DNA of 64,000 nt from Pseudomonas sp. dw_612. Its GTDB lineage: Bacteria > Pseudomonadota > Gammaproteobacteria > Pseudomonadales > Pseudomonadaceae. Both the position numbers and the translations under genes were made by a program. The stretch lies in assembly GCF_018449725.1 (NCBI RefSeq), contig NZ_JAAVVC010000021.1, forward strand, positions 1 to 64,000, given 5' to 3'. Below are positions 58,945 through 64,000 of the stretch, in pieces. How positions within the stretch are numbered: position 1 is the first letter of the stretch; the number at the start of each line of letters is the position of its first letter. The notes below the pieces were generated by a model that worked only from the letters and a program-made list of their open reading frames with translations, was not told the origin of the DNA and did no database searches.

Positions 58945-59118
58945 TCAATCTGCTTGACCTTTCCCAGCCCAAAATATCCAAACAGGGACAGCCAAGAAAA
59001 TTAAAATGACGGATACCAGTGCAGCTATACCATCGCCAAGCCCGGCATATATATTCACTGCGCTGCACAAAAGAACAATCGATAGATAGACGACGACAAA
59101 TTTCCAATAATAGGTCAT
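58945..59118 (-). CDS. Phage small membrane protein, 57 residues
   Basis: The frame from 59118 starts MTYYWKFVVVYLSIVLLC and has two hydrophobic helices (about 7-27 and 31-51), with a charged C-end. The GGGAGG ribosome site is strong, and its ATG overlaps the Q-like gene's stop (ATGA), so the two are coupled. Possible roles are antiholin or exclusion, neither supported by motif. Confidence 0.65.
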   Translation of the reverse strand: MTYYWKFVVVYLSIVLLCSAVNIYAGLGDGIAALVSVILIFLAVPVWIFWAGKGQAD

Positions 59119-59474
59119 GCCGCCTCCCTCATCTCAAGACACCCATCGATGTAGGCGTGCCCGGCGATAATGAACTCGCGCACTTTGAGCCGGGTTTCGC
59201 CAACCTGCTTGCCGACTTCGGCCATGGTCATGTCCATGCCCCGATAGTACACGGTAATGCACTGCGCCATCTTGGGCCAGCGCCGGGCCATGACTGCCAC
59301 CATGCGGTCGATCATCATGGCCTCTTCGTCGGTGATGTCGGCGCCTGGCAGTCCGCCCGTCTGCTCCACGTTATCCCGCATCAGGACATAGGACGGCGAC
59401 GTGCAGCGCGGCACACCAACCTGCTGACGGCTCCAGCGACCCCAGTGGGTCAAAAGATCTTCGGCGTCCCTCAT
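59115..59474 (-). CDS. Phage Q-like late antiterminator
   Basis: The 119-residue protein begins MRDAEDLLTHWGRWSRQQVG, a helical style seen in the small Q-type antiterminators (with TVYYRGMDMTMAEVGKQVG, a helix-turn-helix-like segment). It lies just upstream of the late operon and before two terminators, where Q proteins act. A sigma-like binding role is also possible. Family assignment is moderate. Confidence 0.65.
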   Translation of the reverse strand: MRDAEDLLTHWGRWSRQQVGVPRCTSPSYVLMRDNVEQTGGLPGADITDEEAMMIDRMVAVMARRWPKMAQCITVYYRGMDMTMAEVGKQVGETRLKVREFIIAGHAYIDGCLEMREAA

Positions 59475-59862
59475 AAGGCCCCCACTTTCAACATGTCGGA
59501 ATTGATCGTCAGACGCCCTACCTCGCCGTACAGCTTGTGGTAGGTGATGACCTTGGCGTCACGGCCGCTTATCCATCCGCCACGGCTTGCGTAGGCATCA
59601 GGTGCCGCCAGGGTGCGGTGCTGCTCGACGAGCATCAGGTTGTTTTCCTTGATGTCGACGTGGTGCAGGTGGCCCAGGTGCGCGTAGCTGTGCTGGGTGC
59701 GACCGAAGACGTCGCGGAACTTGGCCACGAAGACGTCAGCCACTGCCGTCGGCTTCTTCTTGTGCCCGTGGTGGAAGAACAGACTGGTCTGGCCGTGCTC
59801 GACGCAATAGTAAGGATCAGGGCTGCGCGCTCTTTCCAGCCCGTCCAGCAGCCATGCATGTA
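59471..59862 (-). pseudogene. Remnant of a phage metallophosphoesterase-like protein
   Basis: The open frame reads PDPYYCVEHGQTSLFFHHGH, then HSYAHLGHLHHVDIKENN and ISGRDAKVITYH, which looks like the C-terminal metal-binding half (GHxHH) of phage calcineurin-like phosphoesterases. Its N-terminal half is missing: the frame begins at a stop codon inside the preceding gene's end. I read it as a deletion remnant. Start codons inside the fragment (a GTG at 59743) could still give a short product. Confidence 0.68.
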
Positions 59863-59991
59863 GCTAAATTCGTTGTAGTCGCCATCACCGCGCATAGACT
59901 GAATCTCCTCGGATGACAGATGAGCACCTGTGTCGCGCAGGAATTTTTGAGCAAACCACCGCTCGAAGCTTTGTCGGACAAATTCGCTCAT
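59820..59991 (-). pseudogene. Truncated phage gene fused at its end to the phosphoesterase remnant
   Basis: The frame from 59991 starts MSEFVRQSFERWFAQKFLRD and reads normally to about HGCWTGWKERA (near 59825). Beyond that it continues in a meaningless frame until 59635. I recall phage proteins starting like this that end soon after that segment. The break in sense coincides with the start of the phosphoesterase remnant. Confidence 0.6.
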
Positions 59992-60191
59992 GCTGCCTTC
60001 CCCCGTGTCGATTCAAAATGTTCGATGCATACCGCCTTGGCGCCCTTTTCGTGATCGCCCGAGTACAAAATCTTCGAGGCAGGCGCTGGAGTACGTGCGA
60101 TGAAGACAACCCCCTCCTTCACCCTGTACCGGCTCACCAGATAGCCTTCATCGGATGAGAGGCAGTTCTTGCTGATGCCTTTCCAGTTCAT
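59988..60191 (-). CDS. Phage hypothetical protein, 67 residues
   Basis: It begins MNWKGISKNCLSSDEGYLVS. It is a small mixed alpha-beta protein with LVSRYRVKEGVVFIARTP. The stop overlaps the next gene by 4 bp, and its start the previous gene's stop. No function is apparent. Confidence 0.6.
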   Translation of the reverse strand: MNWKGISKNCLSSDEGYLVSRYRVKEGVVFIARTPAPASKILYSGDHEKGAKAVCIEHFESTRGKAA

Positions 60192-60442
60192 GGCCGATCC
60201 TCAATGCTTCTGGCGTGGGCGATCAGGTGTGCACGCAGCTCTTCCTTGGTGAGGCCTTGCGGCAATTCATAAAACGGACCTTTCAGGGCCTCTTTCATCC
60301 GATCAAGGTCGAAGTTGACGCAGCACTCATCAAACTCAGGACGACGGGTTATACGCAGCCCGGCAAGCCACTCCTTAGGCCATCTAGCCATGGCGGCACG
60401 GGCCTTTTGGATTTGCTTGAACATCGATGACGACTTCTTCAT
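60188..60442 (-). CDS. Phage hypothetical protein, 84 residues
   Basis: It begins MKKSSSMFKQIQKARAAMAR, a helical, basic protein with LRITRRPEFDECCVNFDLD in the middle. It overlaps its neighbours by 4 bp on both sides. No motif recognised. Confidence 0.6.
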   Translation of the reverse strand: MKKSSSMFKQIQKARAAMARWPKEWLAGLRITRRPEFDECCVNFDLDRMKEALKGPFYELPQGLTKEELRAHLIAHARSIEDRP

Positions 60443-60564
60443 TTCCCACCCCGCGCAATCTGGTCCTTGCGCAGGACGTGGCGAATCGCGGCGCTAAGAC
60501 CTCCACCCAGAACGAGGTAGAAGGCAATCCACACATTGATCAGGACTTCGCTTGGGATGTTCAT
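60439..60564 (-). CDS. Phage small membrane protein, 41 residues
   Basis: The frame starts MNIPSEVLINVWIAFYLVL and has one membrane helix (about 8-27) with a basic end RHVLRKDQIARGGK. It overlaps the NinG gene's stop and the next gene's start by 4 bp each, the strongest support for it being translated. The function is unknown. Confidence 0.65.
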   Translation of the reverse strand: MNIPSEVLINVWIAFYLVLGGGLSAAIRHVLRKDQIARGGK

Positions 60565-61148
60565 GCGGCTTGCCTCTTGAGTTCACGGGTCTTGGCGCGG
60601 TATTCGGCGGTGATGGCTTTCAGGTCTTCGATGGTGTAGCGCTTCGGTTCACTGGGCCCTAATAGGGCCTCGACTGCTTCCAGGCCGATGCGGCGCTCAA
60701 GCTCCGGCAGGAAGCCGAGGATGTTTCCGCTCAGATGGTTGTTGCAGATAGAGCAGGCCTTGTGCACGTTGAGCGGGTTAAACCGGTGCTCTGGCGATGA
60801 CCCGACGCTGCGGAAGTGAGAGGCGTGCCATTGACCTACCCAGGTCGCGGGCTTGTCGCAGCTCACACAGCCCAGAGCGGCGTCACGCAAGCGCACCCAG
60901 GAATTGAAACTCGCTTGAGCCTCACGCATGTACTGCCCCTTCGGCTTAACGCGCTCCTTGTCCGCTCTCAGCTCCTTGCGGCCTACATCGGCAAGGGCCT
61001 TGCGAGTCTTCTCATGGTTCTTAGGCGCATCCAGAATCGCGCAGGCAACGCTGCACACAGCCTGACCGAGACGCGCAGGCACAAATGAGGCCCCGCAGGA
61101 TTCGACGCGACACTTTTTGGCGCGGGGTGGTTTCGACTGGAGGCTCAT
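60561..61148 (-). CDS. ninG: Phage recombination protein NinG-like
   Basis: In 195 residues, the N-terminus has a zinc-binding pattern (CRVESC then CSVAC). The centre has CVSCDKPATWVGQWHASHF and the C-terminal half CSICNNHLSGN, as in NinG (Rap), a DNA-recombination and branched-DNA nuclease of lambdoid phages. It follows a short gene of unknown role and precedes the 41-residue membrane gene. Confidence 0.88.
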   Translation of the reverse strand: MSLQSKPPRAKKCRVESCGASFVPARLGQAVCSVACAILDAPKNHEKTRKALADVGRKELRADKERVKPKGQYMREAQASFNSWVRLRDAALGCVSCDKPATWVGQWHASHFRSVGSSPEHRFNPLNVHKACSICNNHLSGNILGFLPELERRIGLEAVEALLGPSEPKRYTIEDLKAITAEYRAKTRELKRQAA

Positions 61149-61366
61149 GCTGCCACCTCGAACATATCCGGCTGCCCACGCTGCATATCGAGATAGGTCT
61201 GCGCCCGTCGGTGCGCCATGTTTCTGCGGAAAGCTCCGCGCTCCAGGCGTCGATCAGCCGATCCGGCACAGTTGTAGCGCATGAAGGAAAGACTTGAGCG
61301 AGCGCGGTCCGACCAGTACTGGTGGTTCGCTTTCGGGCACAGGCTGATTTCTTCGAGAGTGGTCAT
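61145..61366 (-). CDS. Phage hypothetical protein, 73 residues
   Basis: It begins MTTLEEISLCPKANHQYWSD, with basic segments RRLERGAFRRNMAHRRAQ, suggesting nucleic-acid binding. Start 61366 overlaps the NinB stop by 4 bp and its stop overlaps the NinG start. No named family. Confidence 0.6.
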   Translation of the reverse strand: MTTLEEISLCPKANHQYWSDRARSSLSFMRYNCAGSADRRLERGAFRRNMAHRRAQTYLDMQRGQPDMFEVAA

Positions 61367-61830
61367 GCTGCCGCCTCCCAAGTCTCTGGCATCTGCCCTT
61401 TGGGCTCGCTCCAGGCGACGCCCTTCTCGGCACCGAAGACGTACATGCACTCGATCACGTCGCCCAGTTCGGCCACTGTCATGCGCTTGGTGCTCTCCCC
61501 CAGCATGACCACTCCGCCGTTGATGCCCTGAGCCATGCGGATCTCTTGGCGGGCTGCAGCGGTCATCAGCGACTTCCAGTCCTCGCTGTCGAGCTTCTGC
61601 ATGATGCCGTTGACCGGCCATTCAACCTGACGCGAGATGTCGCCCAGCATTGCCCACAGCTTGGCGTTCTGCTCCAGGGTGCGACGGGACTTCACGGGGC
61701 GGACGATGATCTCGACGGCGCCGAGGGCCGACAGGTCGAAGGCAAACAAGTAGGCCAGCTTGAAAACGTCGCGGATTCGGCTGGAGCCGGCAGCCCAGAA
61801 GTGGCGAGGCGTGTGGATAACGTTACTCAT
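61363..61830 (-). CDS. ninB: Phage recombination protein NinB-like
   Basis: The 155-residue protein has the NinB (Orf) signature: VKSRRTLEQNAKLWAMLGDIS and SEDWKSLMTAAARQEIR with a C-terminal TVAELGDVIECMYVFGAEKG. NinB assists phage recombination and single-stranded DNA handling. It sits in the order NinB, small gene, NinG, as in lambdoid phages. Confidence 0.9.
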   Translation of the reverse strand: MSNVIHTPRHFWAAGSSRIRDVFKLAYLFAFDLSALGAVEIIVRPVKSRRTLEQNAKLWAMLGDISRQVEWPVNGIMQKLDSEDWKSLMTAAARQEIRMAQGINGGVVMLGESTKRMTVAELGDVIECMYVFGAEKGVAWSEPKGQMPETWEAAA

Positions 61831-62045
61831 AATCTCCGCACTCCACTTTTCACCAGCGCCACCCGCTCAGCACAGCCCACGCACAGCTTCACGCCCTGGA
61901 CCGCGTTGCGACGGCCTTCAGGAATGTCCTCACCGCACTCTTCGCATTCAGTGGCGCTGATGCCGGTGTAACGGGGGATGTTCGACAGTGAATGCTCTAG
62001 GGTCTGCTCGATCACGCCGTCAGCCAGGTCTACGATGTCGGCCAT
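61827..62045 (-). CDS. Phage TraR/DksA-type zinc-finger protein
   Basis: In 72 residues a C4 zinc finger is visible at Cys34, Cys37, Cys55 and Cys58 (CEECGEDIPEGRR and CVGCAERV). The N-terminal helix (MADIVDLADGVIEQTLEHSL) would enter the RNA polymerase secondary channel as TraR does. It may reset host transcription during the phage cycle. It overlaps its neighbours by 4 bp on one side. Confidence 0.85.
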   Translation of the reverse strand: MADIVDLADGVIEQTLEHSLSNIPRYTGISATECEECGEDIPEGRRNAVQGVKLCVGCAERVALVKSGVRRL

Positions 62046-62854
62046 CAGAAGCCCTCCTTGCCGCGTTGTGATTCCCAGTCGAACTTCACCGCAATGCCGC
62101 CGCCTTCGCGCAGACGATCAACGCAGCGATCACCGAGCGCGCCGGACAACTCTTCTGCCTTCAGGTTGGAGACGATGATGGTCGGGCGCTGCTGCTCATA
62201 GCGGCCGTTGATGACGGCGAACAGGGTGGACAGTTCGAAGTCGCTCGGCTTTTCCTTGGTAGCGCCGATTTCGTCGAGGATCAGCAGTGACGGCCTGATC
62301 ATGCTGGCGAAGATCTGGCTCTCGCTCATGTCGCTGGAGTTGTCGTAGGTGCCGCGTATCGACTGGAGCAGGCCTCCGACGGTGCGGTACACCGCCGTAG
62401 CGTTGCTCGTGCTCATGATCTGATTGGCGATCGATACAGCCAGATGGGTTTTCCCTGTGCCTGGCTTGCCCAGCAACAGCAGGCAGCGCCCAGACTCAAA
62501 GATCTCTGGGAACACGTCGGCATATTTGCGGCAGATGCGCAGCGCTTCCTTCTGCTCGGCCGTATTCGCCACGTAGGCATCAAAGGTCTTGCCAGTGAAG
62601 CGCTTAGGGATCAGCGCGGCGCCAAGCTTTTCAGCCATGCGAATCCGCGCTTCCAGGGCTTCACGCTCCTGCTTACGCGCTTCATCTTCTTCTTGGCGGA
62701 TACGGCTGCACTCAGGGCAGCCAGTCTTGAACTCCTTGCCGAAGATTACATTGATCTTTTGGCTGAACGGGCCGTGGTCTTCGCACATTGCGGGCTGCGC
62801 GTGCGGCTCAGCAACGACAGCCGTTGGCATCGCGATAACGTTTTCAGAACGCAT
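62045..62854 (-). CDS. Phage DnaC/IstB-like helicase loader
   Basis: The 269-residue ATPase has a zinc-like start (CEDHGPFSQ and CPECSRIR), Walker A LLLLGKPGTGKTHLAVS and Walker B SLLILDEIGAT. It would load the host replicative helicase at the phage origin. GGAGG at 62864-62868 sits right against an upstream ATG at 62863, but 9 bp from ATG 62854, so the latter is the start. It overlaps the initiator gene by 11 bp. Confidence 0.92.
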   Translation of the reverse strand: MRSENVIAMPTAVVAEPHAQPAMCEDHGPFSQKINVIFGKEFKTGCPECSRIRQEEDEARKQEREALEARIRMAEKLGAALIPKRFTGKTFDAYVANTAEQKEALRICRKYADVFPEIFESGRCLLLLGKPGTGKTHLAVSIANQIMSTSNATAVYRTVGGLLQSIRGTYDNSSDMSESQIFASMIRPSLLILDEIGATKEKPSDFELSTLFAVINGRYEQQRPTIIVSNLKAEELSGALGDRCVDRLREGGGIAVKFDWESQRGKEGF

Positions 62855-63638
62855 AAGTGCCATCCTCCCGCTGGGTCAGGCCAGCGGAGTAGTCGCGAGT
62901 GTCGAAGCCGGTATGGCGCGATTGGTTTGGAAACGGGTGAACATTGCTGGCCGTCTTGTCGGGGAAGATTCCGGTCCAGCCGTTGGCAATGGAGTTCGAA
63001 AGAACGTCATCAGGGGATGAGTGACGCTCCAACATTTTCGCCTGCTGCTCACAACTCTTGGCGGTCAGCGGCTTGCGGATTTCCTTGCGGTGCTGGCACC
63101 AATCTACCCATGCGGTATCACTGACGTTTGCCGGCTTGGCAGTCAGCGGATCGAACTTTCCGGACTTCACCGGAGCGGCAGCGACCTGCTCTTTCGGTTC
63201 ATTGATGGTTATAGGATGGTTATAGGATGGATTGGGCGCAGCTGGTGCACCCCGTTCGGTCGTGAGCTGCACCCCGTTCGGTCGTGAGCTGCACCCCGTT
63301 GTGTCTTCATTTGCACCCCGTGCCTTACCGGGTGCAGGAGATGCACCCCGCTCAACGCACAGGTCATACACAATCGGACGGCGGTCATTACGGTCAATGT
63401 AGGCTGCCGCGATAACCTGATTGCCAAGACGGATCGCGCCAACTTCAAGCAAGTAATCCAGCTTGTAGCGAACGGTGCGAATGGAAAGCCCTGTGTCGGC
63501 ACTCAGGCTGTTTGCCGAAGGGAAGGCAGCCTTCCCATTTTTGTCGGCGTAGTTGGCCAGGCACAGCAGAACGTGACGCGCTGTAGCGTCAATAATATCG
63601 TTCTGTTCAAGCGCCCAACTCATGGATTGAACGCTCAT
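62844..63638 (-). CDS. Phage replication initiator (O-like, helix-turn-helix)
   Basis: The 264-residue protein has an N-terminal winged helix-turn-helix, MSWALEQNDIIDATARHVLL then NSLSADTGLSIRTVRYKLDYL, and a C-terminal domain that may contact the loader. A 22-bp-period array of TGCACCCC repeats lies within its coding DNA at 63246-63350, as origin iterons lie in lambda gene O. It is preceded by a 13-codon coupled leader frame and followed by the DnaC-like gene. Confidence 0.88.
   Translation of the reverse strand: MSVQSMSWALEQNDIIDATARHVLLCLANYADKNGKAAFPSANSLSADTGLSIRTVRYKLDYLLEVGAIRLGNQVIAAAYIDRNDRRPIVYDLCVERGASPAPGKARGANEDTTGCSSRPNGVQLTTERGAPAAPNPSYNHPITINEPKEQVAAAPVKSGKFDPLTAKPANVSDTAWVDWCQHRKEIRKPLTAKSCEQQAKMLERHSSPDDVLSNSIANGWTGIFPDKTASNVHPFPNQSRHTGFDTRDYSAGLTQREDGTYAF
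63246..63350. repeat. Iteron array inside the initiator gene (probable phage origin)
   Basis: TGCACCCC recurs at 63246, 63268, 63290 and 63312, spaced exactly 22 bp. The first three continue GTTCGGTCGTGAGC in part. A degenerate TGCA unit follows at 63333, and a last TGCACCCC starts at 63342. A 22-bp period is two helical turns, so the units lie on one face of the helix. Confidence 0.8.
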
Positions 63639-63676
63639 TCTCTGTACCCCTTGACGCTGAAATTACGGTAGGTCAT
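63635..63676 (-). CDS. 13-codon leader frame coupled to the initiator
   Basis: The frame MTYRNFSVKGYRE starts at 63676 with GGAG 6 bp upstream and its stop overlaps the initiator ATG (ATGA). It is the only small frame that reaches that ATG. Such a leader may set the amount of initiator made. Confidence 0.5.
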   Translation of the reverse strand: MTYRNFSVKGYRE

Positions 63677-63703
63677 GATTCGCTCCACAACGTTGTAACG
63701 ATG

Positions 63704-63729
63704 AGCCGGGGCGCAATCCCGGCTTTTTT
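63704..63729 (+). terminator. Intrinsic terminator on the plus strand
   Basis: AGCCGGG-GCGCAAT-CCCGGCT is followed by TTTTT on the plus strand, which is opposite to the genes on both sides. It may stop antisense transcription of the early operon. Confidence 0.7.
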
Positions 63730-63749
63730 GTGTCTTGAATTTGGCGTTG

Positions 63750-63971
63750 CTAATTCGGGTCCGGTGTGGCCCTTTTTTGGCCCAGTAGATTCGTCGCGTT
63801 GTTGATCGCGACAATCTTTGCTTTGGGCCTTACTGCCAGGGTTAAACCACCCATGGCGATTCCTTCGATAACCAGCTCCTCAACTGCCCTGTCGAGACTC
63901 CATCCGTTCTGTCGAGCTAGTTCCTCGATCTTTTCTCTTACGCCTGGACTCAGGTCTTCGTATTCGAGCAC
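63750..63971 (-). CDS. Phage hypothetical protein, 73 residues
   Basis: A GTG start at 63971 with GGAGG 5 bp upstream gives a protein beginning MLEYEDLSPGVREKIEELAR. The first half is helical and charged (DRAVEELVIEGIA), in the manner of small DNA-binding or regulatory proteins, and the rest is basic. It is probably an early regulatory gene. No family is assigned. Confidence 0.6.
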   Translation of the reverse strand: MLEYEDLSPGVREKIEELARQNGWSLDRAVEELVIEGIAMGGLTLAVRPKAKIVAINNATNLLGQKRATPDPN

Positions 63972-64000
63972 TTGGCCCTCCTTTGGCCCATCAGGCCGCG

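Larger units (their letters stand above)
39461..64000. mobile_element. Prophage integrated in tRNA-Leu, left 24.5 kb
   Basis: From the attachment fragment rightward lie some 40 tightly packed, mostly minus-strand genes with phage functions: lysis, tail fibre, ejection proteins, adaptors, capsid, scaffold, portal, terminase, holins, Q-like, Nin and replication genes. No tail tape-measure or sheath gene occurs between the portal module and the tail fibre, which argues for a short-tailed virion. Integrase, repressor and right attachment site are not in view, so the element continues beyond 64000. Structural and lysis genes look complete. Confidence 0.95.

Noticed and set aside
63246..63350. Regular repeats considered as a CRISPR array
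   Set aside because: The 22-bp step leaves no room for spacers and units sit in a coding gene; no cas genes are near.
39461..64000. Search for integrase, repressor and second attachment copy
   Set aside because: None is found in the window; the right half of the prophage lies beyond 64000, so completeness cannot be judged.

Overview
The window reads as chromosome of a fluorescent-group Pseudomonas. Support comes from high-GC codon use, REP/REPIN palindromes of the type abundant in these genomes, the tig-clpP-clpX-lon-hupB-ppiD block, OprD-type porin and PcaK-type transporter families, and Pseudomonas-like small proteins. No species is claimed. Everything here is from reading the sequence; no alignment or database search was run.

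Region 1 (1-11.4 kb) is accessory metabolism: a YebC-family regulator, a short orphan VgrG, then a 2-aminoethylphosphonate (AEP) island. The island holds an FAD amine oxidoreductase, an OPA/GlpT-type transporter, two LysR regulators, phnW and phnX. AEP is transaminated to phosphonoacetaldehyde (PhnW) and cleaved to acetaldehyde and phosphate (PhnX). A cytochrome b561 and a PLP-dependent desulfhydrase/ACC-deaminase-like gene follow. REP/REPIN hairpins fill most gene junctions here.

Region 2 (11.5-26.7 kb) is aromatic catabolism. After fadH comes a long minus-strand gene series led by an extradiol dioxygenase and a class II aldolase-like decarboxylase. These two precede a complete catechol-type lower pathway: semialdehyde dehydrogenase, hydratase, oxalocrotonate decarboxylase, tautomerase, acylating acetaldehyde dehydrogenase and hydroxyoxovalerate aldolase. 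This layout matches the chimeric 2,3-dihydroxybenzoate (dhb) pathway described in Pseudomonas reinekei. Here it continues, past an internal REPIN, into an aromatic-acid transporter, an OprD porin and a VanAB-type Rieske oxygenase/reductase pair. I infer these import a precursor, perhaps a methoxylated salicylate, and convert it to 2,3-dihydroxybenzoate. A divergent LysR gene is the likely regulator.

Region 3 (26.8-39.4 kb) starts with a membrane-anchored nitrilase-fold protein lacking the catalytic Cys, an AraC regulator, a 28-residue peptide gene and a DUF2242-like lipoprotein. The proteostasis block follows, all on the minus strand: tig, clpP, clpX, lon, hupB, ppiD. A decayed tRNA-Asp-like sequence lies between hupB and ppiD. 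tRNA-His closes the region.

Region 4 (39.46-64 kb, continuing past the right edge) is a prophage inserted in a tRNA-Leu(UAG) gene, whose 3' half remains at 39461-39515. Nearly all genes are on the minus strand. In transcription order from the right they are: replication (O-like initiator with internal iterons, DnaC-like loader), DksA-like protein, NinB, NinG, a Q-like antiterminator, two holin-like proteins, terminase, portal, scaffold, capsid, adaptors, ejection proteins, tail fibre, endolysin and nested Rz/Rz1 spanins. With no tape measure, sheath or major tail protein in view, the virion is probably short-tailed (podovirus-like). Integrase, repressor and the other attachment site lie outside the window.
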